Source: an uncultured bacterium
GTDB taxonomy: Bacteria; Cyanobacteriota; Vampirovibrionia; Gastranaerophilales; Gastranaerophilaceae
Length of the DNA stretch: 64,000 nt
Direction of reading: 5' to 3'
NCBI GenBank assembly: GCA_949283255.1
Contig: CASDRS010000016.1
Coordinates: forward strand, 1 to 64,000
In this document: piece by piece, positions 1 to 9,535 of the stretch
How the letters are laid out: each line of letters opens with the position of its first letter
Numbering within the stretch: position 1 is the stretch's first letter
Made by a program: the position numbers and the translations under genes
Notes under the pieces: model-generated
The model's input: only the letters and a program-made list of their open reading frames with translations
What the model was told of the DNA's origin: nothing
The model's database searches: none

Positions 1-1
1 G

Positions 2-3000
2 GGTGAGAATACGGATATAAGAAGCAGAATAGAGAGTGCATCCTCAAGAGAAGACTTTATATTATTGAGAGATGCAATAAATGCAATGCCAAAAGGAGCT
101 GAAAGAACCGAATTGGTTAAGATGTACAATGTGGCTCTTAAGTCATTAAATTTATCACAACTTAATGATGTACAAAATGTTTCAACACAACCTCCAGTTG
201 TAAAAGATGTTAAAACACCAAAAGTAAAAGAAAAGCGCAAACCTGAAGACTTACCTGTAGAAGAAATTTGGCAGGTAGTACATGAAATTCAAAAAGAATA
301 CAAAGAAGCTGAGCCGGTATTTAGACAATTTTTAGCAGATAATAATTTTGACCAGCTTGATGCATCAGGCAAAACGAGCGCAAGATTAAAGAGTGAGCAA
401 AGTTTATACGATAAAATTGCAAACTATATGATAGATCACCCTCAAGCAACTGTTGAGGATGCGGTTAAAGATGTTCGTGATGCTTTTGGTGCCAGAACAA
501 AAGTTGCATCAGGAGATTTTAGAAATCAACCTGAAGTTAAAGCATTGTATGATGCGGGCGACAAGCAAGGTGCATTAATGAAAGCTGCTGAATTGCAGTC
601 TCAACAAGCTGTTAATATGTTAAAACGTGTTATTGAGAAACAAGTCAAAGATGGTAATGCTCCTTCTATTATGAGAATAAGTAACTATGTAGCAGATGAT
701 GGAACTCCTTATGTTACAGAGGCTCAGTTAGCTGATATTCAACAATTTGCAGCCGAACGAGGAATAATGATTGATTATGTTGCAAAAATTGATAAGTCAG
801 ATCCTAACTATGAAAAGATGAAAGCCCAAGGTTATAAACCGACAACGAAAGCTCAACCTTCAGGGTATCCTGCGTTACAAATGAATTTTGTAACAAAAGA
901 TGGCAAGATTATGGAATGGCAATTTAGAGGACTTCTTGTTGATGTAGCTGCGGAAGGTGAACATATAATCTATGATTTAAGAACCGGAAAAAATATTACA
1001 GGTCAACATCCGGAACTTGCGTGTTTGTATGATCCTATCAAGGGATTATTATCTAAAGATAAAATGGATGAAGATGTTTATAAAGAATATAATCGTTATT
1101 GGAAAGATACTTACAACCATTTCAGAAAATTAGAACTTGGATTTGAGAGTACTGCACCAAAACTCGCGGATTATGGCAACGGCTACAAGTTTGATGAAAG
1201 ATTAAGTGCAGACAACTTAATTGCGTTGCATGAAATTTCAGAAAAGCTTAAAAATGGCGATATTGATGAAGCGACAGCATTACGTACATACAACGAAGCT
1301 ATTGCAAAAAATGTAAATGTTGAATCGCTGGATCAAAGTCTTGCAAATTTAATAGCACAAAAATCCGATATTTTTAAGGATATTAAAGGTTTTAAAATTA
1401 CTGAGTTGCAAGACAATATTAAGGACTTAGCAGATGTAAATATTTTACGAACAATTCAGAGTGAATTACGCAAAGGTTCTCCAAATGCAAAATTTGTTTG
1501 GGCATTATCTCAAGCTGACAATTTCTTGACAAATCAAAAATTATCAACAGATGTGACAAATGAATTATGGCCAAAAATCAAGACTGGCGGTGATATTGAT
1601 ACGGCATTAAGAGACGGATTCTTGGACTACATATCTTCTTATAATAAAGATGCAGGAGAATATCTTAAAAAGAAATATCTGGATAAAGTAGAAGAAAATC
1701 CTTTGGATGTTTTAGCTGAAAAGGCTGCCAGAGAAAATATTTCTCCTCAAGAATTTCAGGATTTAAAAGATGATTTTTCATCTAAATTAAAACAGGATAT
1801 TGGGAGCTCAGTATCATATTATCTTGGTAGAATAAATAATATTAGCAATATCGAAGATTTTAAAGCAGTTATTGAAGCATACAAATTTTTAGAAACTAAC
1901 AACGTAAAAATAACATTCGGTGGTACTGCGGATATTATTGAACACGTAAATCAAAATAATTTAAAAGATTTTAAACAAATCTTTGAATATTTAAAAGAAA
2001 ATTCTCAATATAGTAATGAAGACATTGTTTGGATTGCAGAATACGCAAAACCAAATTCTACAGAATCTTTAAAAAAATTATATAATGCGCTTGCAAAAAA
2101 TCCTGAAATATTTAATGAACCTCTGTCAGGAGAAATTTTTCTACACCTTACTCCGGAAGTTGTTGATGCAAGATTAGACTATTATAAGATGATAGAAAAT
2201 GATGAAACAATGCCTTTAACTAACAAAATTTTTCAAGTTGCAAATATTGTACCGGAAAATCTGAACATTGCAAAAGAAGTCTATAAACGTTATAAAAATA
2301 ATGAAATAAAATCTTCTGATAATATAGCATCAATAATCGATATAAACAAAAAACGACCAATAGAATTTGTAAAAGAAAATCTTGACTTAATTATTAAATA
2401 TGAAAATGAAGCATACAGAATCAATAATAAAAATATTGAACTAATAAAAGCTGCCGGAGAACAAGGCTATTCTTGTGAAGATTTAACGAAACTTATAAAT
2501 CTTCGCAGAGATAACTCTGGAAGCAAAGATCAAATCCTAAATTTGGTAAAAAGTGGAAAATCAATACAAGCAGTTGAATTTGCTATCTACAAAAAAAATG
2601 TACAACAACAAATATCAAAACCACTCCCTTATGAGCCGGAATCAGCCTATACGCTTGATCCAACAAGTTCAGGTCTTACAGCTTCGAGCACTGCAACCGA
2701 AAATATGCTGCCGTTTGAAGCATTAAATACACCAAAAACTCAACTAAAAACTCTAAACGTTCCTTCTTTTACGGAAATTTTTGACAATCTTGAAAAAGGA
2801 ATTCCTTTAAAAATAGAAATTCCAAATGAAGGCAACATGAAACCAAAAACAGGTGATAATCATATCCATAGTGAAGATATATCAAGACTCGGTGTTGAGG
2901 AAGATGCAGGTTATGAACTTCAATATGGTATAAAGAGAAACTGGAGTGATGCAAAAATTGCCAGAGATTTAATGCAGAATTTCTATAACGGTCATGGCGG

Positions 3001-6000
3001 AACTCTTGAAGGTGTAACTATTGATGTTCAAAAAGTCGGCACAAAATACAAAGTTCGCATATCAGGTAAAGGAACTTATGACTATGGATATTTAGACGCA
3101 TTAGGAGCAGGCTCCGGTGATGTTGATCCTACAAAACTGGGACGTCAATTTGGTGAAGGAGCCAAAATTGCTGCTCTAAGTTTACTTACAAGAGCAGGAG
3201 TTAAATATGTCAAATTTGCAAGTGGCGAATGGGATATGACCTTTAAGCGTTCAGAGGATAATGTGGACAAAGCCCATATGACACAAACTCTTACTAAAAA
3301 TGATAAAAATGTTGACGGAACATTTGTAGAATTTACTGTTTCAAATCCACATGTAGTAAAAGAAATCATCAACGCCAGAGACTATTTTGAGCACCCTTAT
3401 AACCCAGATTTCCAAAACTTTGATTATGAAAACGAATTTTTCGGAATAAAGATTTTACCTAAAGGTGAAAAAGGTAATATCTATGTTGTTCAAAGATATG
3501 AAACAAGTCAAGGTATAAATAATTCTGTTAACGGATTTTCAATAGTATTCAAGAAAAATCCTGATGACCCTGAATTAGTATACAAAACCCATAACAAATA
3601 TTCTTTGAATGTAGACAGAGACAGGGGTCAATTAAGTAATACTGATATTCAGCAACTTGTATCAAAATATGCAAGAACTATGCCAAAAGAAGAATTGGGA
3701 AAATTAATATCTTCTCTTGAGCCGGTTTGGTCAAAACCTTCAATAGCAAGATCTGCACAGGAAAATGCTATTGTGGATGGATTAATTTCCGCCGCTGAAA
3801 GCAGTTCAATAAAATTAGACTTTCTAGCTAAAAAATATGTTTTCATGAGCAGTAAAGCTTCAGCAGAAGATAGGCAGATGGCAGAACTTATGGGCTATAA
3901 AGTTGTAGATATGAATGAATTGCAATTTATTGGTTTGAAAAATTTCAGCAAGCTGAATGAAAAACATAAACAAGTTAAAACTCCTAACGAAATTGAATCA
4001 CAAAGAATTCAAATCCTAAATGAAGCTGTTCGTGTAATTCAGCAATGTCTTCCAAAAGATAAAGCCGATTTAATAAGAGAGGATGAAGTTAATACTCCAA
4101 AATTTGTATATAGTGAAGGCGGCAGCCCGAACGAGCGTGCTGAAGCTATTGTAAAATATGGTGTATACAAAGGTCACTGGATAAAAGAATCTTCACTTTA
4201 TACAGATAAGTTTGTTGATCTTTTAGCAACTTGGTTACATGAAATGTCTCACAAGAAAGGCGGGGATGTTTCCACTGAATTTACAAATGCGCTCAAAGAT
4301 ATAGAAACAAATATTCTGCAAATATTAACAAATAATCCTGAAGCTCTTGCTAAAATTAAATACTTGGCAAAATTATATAATGGAATTGATTCGCAAATGA
4401 CCTTGCCAAAATTTGATACAAAAGCTTATAAACAGCAAACAACAGCAGAAATTTCAACACCGACCGAATATGTAGAATATAGCGAAGCAAATCCTGCTGA
4501 TGCGCAGAATAATGCTACAGACTTAATGGATTGGAGAATCGGACCTAAGGTAGAATATAAGCCATTACCTGACATTCCGCATACTGATATTACTCCGTTA
4601 CCGACAACATCAGAACTTATGTCAACACTGCAAAAGACAGGTTCGGTTCACTTAACTGTTCCAAACGCAGGCGGATTAAACCCTACAAACTCTGAAAATC
4701 CTGTAATTTTACCGGAAGATGTTTCTGAGCTTGGTCAAACTGAAAATGCAAAAATCAAAATTAGATATGCAGAAGCTATCAACTGGAGCAATTTTAAAAT
4801 TGCGAGAGATTTAATTCAGAACTTTTATGATGGCAACGGACATACTCTTGAAGGAGTAACCTTCAAAGTTGATAAGACTGCTGACGGATATAAAATAAGA
4901 ATTGAAGGTCTCGGAAATTATTCATACGAGCATCTTAAACGAATCGGCTCCAGCACAAAGCCTTATCTTGTTGAAGATTTGGGTAACTTTGGTGAAGGAA
5001 CAAGAATAATAGCAAGTTCACTTTTGGCAAAGGGTTCTGATAGCGTAAAATACGGTTGCGGTGAATGGCAACTCACATTTGGTCGACAAAACGGACGTAT
5101 TGCTGGAGATGATGTTGTACAAACTCTTACTAAAGCTTCTAAACCGGTAAAAGGAAACTATGTAGAATTTACTACACAAGACGCTGCTCTTGCAGAAGAA
5201 ATCTTAAATGCAAAAGATTATTTCTATCATCCGAATAATGAAAATTTCCATAATTTTGAATATGAAAATGAATACTTTGGTTTCAAACATCTTGACAGTT
5301 CTGATGATACGACAGTTTATCTTGGTCAGAAGTATGAAATCAATAACGATTTCAAGAACTTACCGCAGAAACTTTGTATAGTATTTAAAAAACTTCCAAA
5401 CTATCCAGCGATAAAAGAATTGAATGGCAACCAGGAATATAAATTGTCTACAGGATGTGATCGTATCGGATTAGATAAAACTGATATAACTTTATTGGCA
5501 CAAAGATATGCTGCAACAATGACAAATGATGAGCTTATGCAGGCGCTAGCATCTTTAGAAGATATTTGGGCTACGACAAATCCGAGAGATGATATGATAA
5601 CTAATCCTTGGGGTTCTTCTTCATTAGAATATGTTTTCGCAAACGGGTTGCTGAGTGAGGCAATTCACAGACACTTAAGTCCTAAAGAACTTCCTAAAAT
5701 TGTTACTTTAAGTGCGGAGACACCTTCAGAACAAATTGAATATTTCCAAAAAGAAGGATATAAGTTTGCATCACAATTTTGGTCCACAATGGCACCTTCG
5801 GCAGAACAATTGTATGCACAAACACATAAACTTCATTCTGTACAACCTACAGAAGTTGAAGATAAAAAACTGAAACTTATCAGAAAGGCCGCTGAAATCT
5901 TTTTAGAAAACGATAACTATGGAGTAATGCCAAAAAATATTTCAAGCGTAAATGAATATGTATTTAACGCAGCTGATTCAAACTGTCCTCCAATTCATGC

Positions 6001-6250
6001 AAAAATTGAAAACGGTGAATATAAGGGTCTATTCATAGATAGAAAAGTATTAAAAGAAAAAGATTTTCTATCAATAGTACAAGAAGCAATATGTCAAATG
6101 CTCCATGTTGCAGGTAATGACAAATCTGCAAATTATAGTTATGAACTTACTGATTTGTTGAGCAGTCAAGTGGATCAATTTATTTCAAATCCGACAGTTT
6201 CAAAACGACTTAAGGTATTGGAACAGATGTACAAAGAACTTGGCGAATAA
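2..6250 (+). CDS. Giant multidomain protein (5' end outside window): RelA/SpoT-type synthetase domain, helical repeats, two GHKL-ATPase/zincin modules
   Basis: The frame is open from base 2, so the true start lies upstream; the TTG at 65 is only an internal codon. Seen: at about 377-1000 the order of motifs of a (p)ppGpp-type synthetase, namely RLKSEQS..DK (ATP-binding RxK..S..K), DVRDAFGAR, a GYPALQ strand (guanine-stacking Tyr), MEWQFR (catalytic Glu and Gln) and AEGEH. Alpha-helical repeat-like sequence follows to about 2700. Two copies of a module come next (2755-4440 and 4590-6250), each with ARDLxQNFY (N-box-like), a Gly-rich strand and FGEG, as in GHKL/Hsp90-type ATPases. Copy 1 ends in a zincin helix HEMSH at 4238-4252; copy 2 has lost it. 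No signal peptide can be judged because the N-terminus is missing. Function is unknown; a toxin or effector acting on nucleotides is an inference. Confidence 0.8.
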   Translation, partial: GENTDIRSRIESASSREDFILLRDAINAMPKGAERTELVKMYNVALKSLNLSQLNDVQNVSTQPPVVKDVKTPKVKEKRKPEDLPVEEIWQVVHEIQKEYKEAEPVFRQFLADNNFDQLDASGKTSARLKSEQSLYDKIANYMIDHPQATVEDAVKDVRDAFGARTKVASGDFRNQPEVKALYDAGDKQGALMKAAELQSQQAVNMLKRVIEKQVKDGNAPSIMRISNYVADDGTPYVTEAQLADIQQFAAERGIMIDYVAKIDKSDPNYEKMKAQGYKPTTKAQPSGYPALQMNFVTKDGKIMEWQFRGLLVDVAAEGEHIIYDLRTGKNITGQHPELACLYDPIKGLLSKDKMDEDVYKEYNRYWKDTYNHFRKLELGFESTAPKLADYGNGYKFDERLSADNLIALHEISEKLKNGDIDEATALRTYNEAIAKNVNVESLDQSLANLIAQKSDIFKDIKGFKITELQDNIKDLADVNILRTIQSELRKGSPNAKFVWALSQADNFLTNQKLSTDVTNELWPKIKTGGDIDTALRDGFLDYISSYNKDAGEYLKKKYLDKVEENPLDVLAEKAARENISPQEFQDLKDDFSSKLKQDIGSSVSYYLGRINNISNIEDFKAVIEAYKFLETNNVKITFGGTADIIEHVNQNNLKDFKQIFEYLKENSQYSNEDIVWIAEYAKPNSTESLKKLYNALAKNPEIFNEPLSGEIFLHLTPEVVDARLDYYKMIENDETMPLTNKIFQVANIVPENLNIAKEVYKRYKNNEIKSSDNIASIIDINKKRPIEFVKENLDLIIKYENEAYRINNKNIELIKAAGEQGYSCEDLTKLINLRRDNSGSKDQILNLVKSGKSIQAVEFAIYKKNVQQQISKPLPYEPESAYTLDPTSSGLTASSTATENMLPFEALNTPKTQLKTLNVPSFTEIFDNLEKGIPLKIEIPNEGNMKPKTGDNHIHSEDISRLGVEEDAGYELQYGIKRNWSDAKIARDLMQNFYNGHGGTLEGVTIDVQKVGTKYKVRISGKGTYDYGYLDALGAGSGDVDPTKLGRQFGEGAKIAALSLLTRAGVKYVKFASGEWDMTFKRSEDNVDKAHMTQTLTKNDKNVDGTFVEFTVSNPHVVKEIINARDYFEHPYNPDFQNFDYENEFFGIKILPKGEKGNIYVVQRYETSQGINNSVNGFSIVFKKNPDDPELVYKTHNKYSLNVDRDRGQLSNTDIQQLVSKYARTMPKEELGKLISSLEPVWSKPSIARSAQENAIVDGLISAAESSSIKLDFLAKKYVFMSSKASAEDRQMAELMGYKVVDMNELQFIGLKNFSKLNEKHKQVKTPNEIESQRIQILNEAVRVIQQCLPKDKADLIREDEVNTPKFVYSEGGSPNERAEAIVKYGVYKGHWIKESSLYTDKFVDLLATWLHEMSHKKGGDVSTEFTNALKDIETNILQILTNNPEALAKIKYLAKLYNGIDSQMTLPKFDTKAYKQQTTAEISTPTEYVEYSEANPADAQNNATDLMDWRIGPKVEYKPLPDIPHTDITPLPTTSELMSTLQKTGSVHLTVPNAGGLNPTNSENPVILPEDVSELGQTENAKIKIRYAEAINWSNFKIARDLIQNFYDGNGHTLEGVTFKVDKTADGYKIRIEGLGNYSYEHLKRIGSSTKPYLVEDLGNFGEGTRIIASSLLAKGSDSVKYGCGEWQLTFGRQNGRIAGDDVVQTLTKASKPVKGNYVEFTTQDAALAEEILNAKDYFYHPNNENFHNFEYENEYFGFKHLDSSDDTTVYLGQKYEINNDFKNLPQKLCIVFKKLPNYPAIKELNGNQEYKLSTGCDRIGLDKTDITLLAQRYAATMTNDELMQALASLEDIWATTNPRDDMITNPWGSSSLEYVFANGLLSEAIHRHLSPKELPKIVTLSAETPSEQIEYFQKEGYKFASQFWSTMAPSAEQLYAQTHKLHSVQPTEVEDKKLKLIRKAAEIFLENDNYGVMPKNISSVNEYVFNAADSNCPPIHAKIENGEYKGLFIDRKVLKEKDFLSIVQEAICQMLHVAGNDKSANYSYELTDLLSSQVDQFISNPTVSKRLKVLEQMYKELGE
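2755..6250 (+). repeat. Tandem duplication inside the giant gene: two GHKL-ATPase plus zincin-like modules
   Basis: The protein encoded at 2755-4440 is repeated at about 4590-6250. Matching landmarks in order are NWSxxKIARDLxQNFYxG (2938 onward; 4783 onward), TLEGVT, LGxxFGEG (about 3138; about 4977), SGEW/CGEW, QTLTK, FVEFT/YVEFT, a DYF.HP stretch, an FxYENEFFG-like stretch, and a C-terminal helix that carries HExxH only in copy 1. The copies are clearly related at the protein level but not at the DNA level, so the duplication is old. Confidence 0.8.
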
Positions 6251-6298
6251 GGCTGGTATTTTAGTTAAATATGTTATAAAATAAAAAAGAGGTTTAAT

Positions 6299-6730
6299 AT
6301 GAAAGAGATTAACACCGACCAAATACATAGAACAAATTTTAAAGGAATAAAAAGAGTGAATAAAGAAGAAAAAACACTTGACAGTTGTATAGATCTTTAT
6401 ACCAAAAAATTACTGGCTCGCGCAGAGCGAGAAGTGCCTGAGTATGGAGAATTTACACCGGTGTATGAGCAGTTTGCCAATCCTGACAAATCGCTATCAG
6501 CGACAGATTTTATGTTAAAAATTGCAAAACCGCCAAAAACAATTCAAGGTCATGAAAAAATTCGTAACCTTACGGTTGTTGCATACAGACTGCCTCTTCC
6601 ATATAAAGCAGAGCGTATAATTGCAACCGGCAACAAAGATGATATTTTAAAAGAATTGCAATCTCCTGAAGTTTTTGACAAGATTAAGCAAGCTGCAAAC
6701 AGCCTTTCATACAATCTTGAAGATGTATAA
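6299..6730 (+). CDS. Hypothetical 143-aa protein with N-terminal TNFKG motif
   Basis: I do not recognise a family. The ATG follows an AGAGG Shine-Dalgarno sequence at good spacing. The protein is soluble and charged, without a signal peptide or membrane segment. Residues 12-16 read TNFKG, a short motif that resembles PNFQA, VSFTG and ISFNA near the N-termini of three other unrelated proteins in this window. The middle contains a basic-hydrophobic strand followed by GNKDDILKEL, and the C-terminus looks helical. It sits 48 bases after the giant gene and before rimI, which seems to have its own promoter. Confidence 0.7.
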   Translation: MKEINTDQIHRTNFKGIKRVNKEEKTLDSCIDLYTKKLLARAEREVPEYGEFTPVYEQFANPDKSLSATDFMLKIAKPPKTIQGHEKIRNLTVVAYRLPLPYKAERIIATGNKDDILKELQSPEVFDKIKQAANSLSYNLEDV

Positions 6731-6736
6731 AGTTCG

Positions 6737-6765
6737 TTGCATTCATTAATGCGTCGTGCTAAGAT
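6737..6765 (+). promoter_or_regulatory. Probable rimI promoter (leaderless)
   Basis: TTGCAT at 6737-6742, 17-base spacer, TAAGAT at 6760-6765, preceded by TG-c (extended -10). The expected start point, 6-8 bases further on, falls on or next to the rimI ATG at 6772. There is no Shine-Dalgarno sequence before that ATG. Confidence 0.5.
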
Positions 6766-6771
6766 TTTTTT

Positions 6772-7308
6772 ATGGACGCATCTCATATAAATTTAACAAT
6801 AAGACCAATGAAACAGACCGATATTGATGCTGTTATCGGGATAGAGGAGGAATCTTACGGTTCTCATCACTGGTCAAAAGAGTCGTTTTATAATGAATTG
6901 TCAAATGATTTGGCATATTATTTTTGTGCTTTTAATGATGAAGGTACTTTAGTTGGTTATACAGGTACATGGCAAATTTTAGAGGAAGCCCATATCACAA
7001 ATATATCAGTAAAACCCGATTTTCGAAGACGCAAAATTGGTGAATCTTTACTGCATACGGTTATCGAAAATTGTTATGAGCACGGAGTTAAATATATTAC
7101 ACTCGAAGTCCGAGTATCCAATGAAAAAGCAATAAATTTGTATAAAAAATATGGATTTAAGTCTTTGGGTAAAAGAAAAGGATATTATCAAGACAATAAT
7201 GAAGATGCGTTAATAATGTGGACAGAAAACATATTTTACGATAAATTTAAAACTATATACAATAAAAATATTGAAAATCTTAAAAAGGTTGTAACGATAA
7301 ATGAGTGA
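6772..7308 (+). CDS. rimI: Ribosomal protein S18 alanine N-acetyltransferase-like GNAT (RimI)
   Basis: GNAT-fold acetyltransferase. The acetyl-CoA loop is RRRKIGESLL (about residues 84-93), preceded by the beta-4 strand ITNISVKPDF and followed by LEVRVSN.KAINLYKKYGF and RKGYY, which together are the classic RimI signature. RimI proteins acetylate the N-terminus of ribosomal protein S18; this target is family knowledge. Length is 178 aa against about 150 usually, because of a Lys/Asn-rich C-terminal tail. The last 8 bases overlap the next gene. The start has no Shine-Dalgarno sequence but lies 6 bases after an extended -10 box. Confidence 0.85.
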   Translation: MDASHINLTIRPMKQTDIDAVIGIEEESYGSHHWSKESFYNELSNDLAYYFCAFNDEGTLVGYTGTWQILEEAHITNISVKPDFRRRKIGESLLHTVIENCYEHGVKYITLEVRVSNEKAINLYKKYGFKSLGKRKGYYQDNNEDALIMWTENIFYDKFKTIYNKNIENLKKVVTINE

Positions 7309-8050
7309 AGAATCACAAAATAGAGAAGAGCAAGAAAAAACCCCTTCAAAACCAAAAGTTCATACAAATCATAAGAACGTTCAAGTAAAAAAATCACGAG
7401 TACAAAAGGTAAAAACAAGAGACAATAAGAAAAAGAAAAGGGGAATACATATAGGCATTGGCAGTATAATGTTAATGTTCTTTTGCTCATTTTTAATAGT
7501 AGTGGCAACTTTTTTACAGTTAAATATAACTCACATGATAATCCCTATGAAATTTTGGATGGGCGAACCTACAAAAATGAGTGATTTTATATTTTCAATA
7601 AAGTATATACCGCAAATTCCTATAATAATGTTTATAGTAGGGTTGCTAGGTCGCAAATTAGGTAGCATAAGTATTTTATTGTACATAATAGCAGGATTAT
7701 TTTTCGTTCCGGTATTTGCTTTAGGTGGAGGCTGGAGATACATATTTGAATATAGTTTCGGGTATATTTTTGCATATTTACCTGCAGTATTTCTTGTCGG
7801 TACAATTTTAAAGAAAGATTATTCATACAAAAATGTTGCAAAAGCTGTATTTGTAGGGGTATTAACAATTCACCTGATAGGGATAATATATATGATGTTA
7901 CTTGCATATATCAAACATGCCGGCTGGGGATTTGTTACAGGCTGGATTGCAGCACAGAGCGGTATCAAAGTTTTGTATGATTTTGTATTTAGTTATCTTG
8001 TAATTTTAGTTGCGAAATATGCAAGAATAATTTTGTGGTTTTACTTATAG
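7301..8050 (+). CDS. BioY-like biotin transporter subunit with basic N-terminal extension
   Basis: Integral membrane protein with about six hydrophobic segments after residue 50. The stretch IPQIPIIMFIVGLLGRKLG, then LLYIIAGLFFVPVFALGGGW and an FGYIFAYLPAVFLVG segment, match the BioY (ECF S-component) pattern of a PQVP strand, a GLxGxPVFAxGGG loop and a GYLxGF helix. BioY binds biotin and works alone or with an EcfAT module; no Ecf genes lie nearby. The first 50 residues are hydrophilic and extremely Lys/Arg-rich, which is not usual in BioY. It overlaps rimI by 8 bases, so the two are probably co-translated. Confidence 0.65.
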   Translation: MSEESQNREEQEKTPSKPKVHTNHKNVQVKKSRVQKVKTRDNKKKKRGIHIGIGSIMLMFFCSFLIVVATFLQLNITHMIIPMKFWMGEPTKMSDFIFSIKYIPQIPIIMFIVGLLGRKLGSISILLYIIAGLFFVPVFALGGGWRYIFEYSFGYIFAYLPAVFLVGTILKKDYSYKNVAKAVFVGVLTIHLIGIIYMMLLAYIKHAGWGFVTGWIAAQSGIKVLYDFVFSYLVILVAKYARIILWFYL

Positions 8051-8084
8051 TTTTTTAATGAAAAAATATCGTAATATTTAACTA

Positions 8085-8113
8085 TTGACGGAATAAAATT
8101 TTTATTTCACAAT
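8085..8113 (+). promoter_or_regulatory. Probable enolase promoter
   Basis: TTGACG at 8085-8090, 17-base spacer, CACAAT at 8108-8113. Transcription would start near 8120 and give a leader of about 32 bases with a strong Shine-Dalgarno sequence (AGAGGAGAG, 8138-8146) before the ATG at 8152. Confidence 0.5.
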
Positions 8114-8136
8114 GGCGGCATAACTAATGGTATTAA

Positions 8137-9438
<1,302 letters not shown>

Positions 9439-9492
9439 TTGGTTTAACAATTACGTTTCTTAATAAATAGGCAATAAAAATATTGTTTGTGT

Positions 9493-9521
9493 TTTTATCT
9501 AATTATGTAGGTTAGATAAAA
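9493..9521 (+). promoter_or_regulatory. Perfect 10-bp inverted repeat just before a ribosome binding site
   Basis: TTTTATCTAA (9493-9502), 9-base loop, TTAGATAAAA (9512-9521), followed directly by the Shine-Dalgarno sequence GAAGGAAG (9522-9529) of the gene at 9536. There is no T-run after the stem on this strand, so it does not look like the enolase terminator. It may be an RNA hairpin in the leader or a DNA operator. Confidence 0.5.
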
Positions 9522-9535
9522 GAAGGAAGATACGT

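Noticed and set aside
65-67. TTG as start codon of the giant left-end gene
   Set aside because: The frame is open from base 2 upstream with no ribosome binding site near 65, so this is an internal Leu and the start lies outside the window.
6736-6756. GCATT-CATT-AATGC hairpin before rimI as a terminator of the 6299 gene
   Set aside because: The T-run begins about 8 bases after the stem and the same bases are better explained as a promoter with an extended -10 box.
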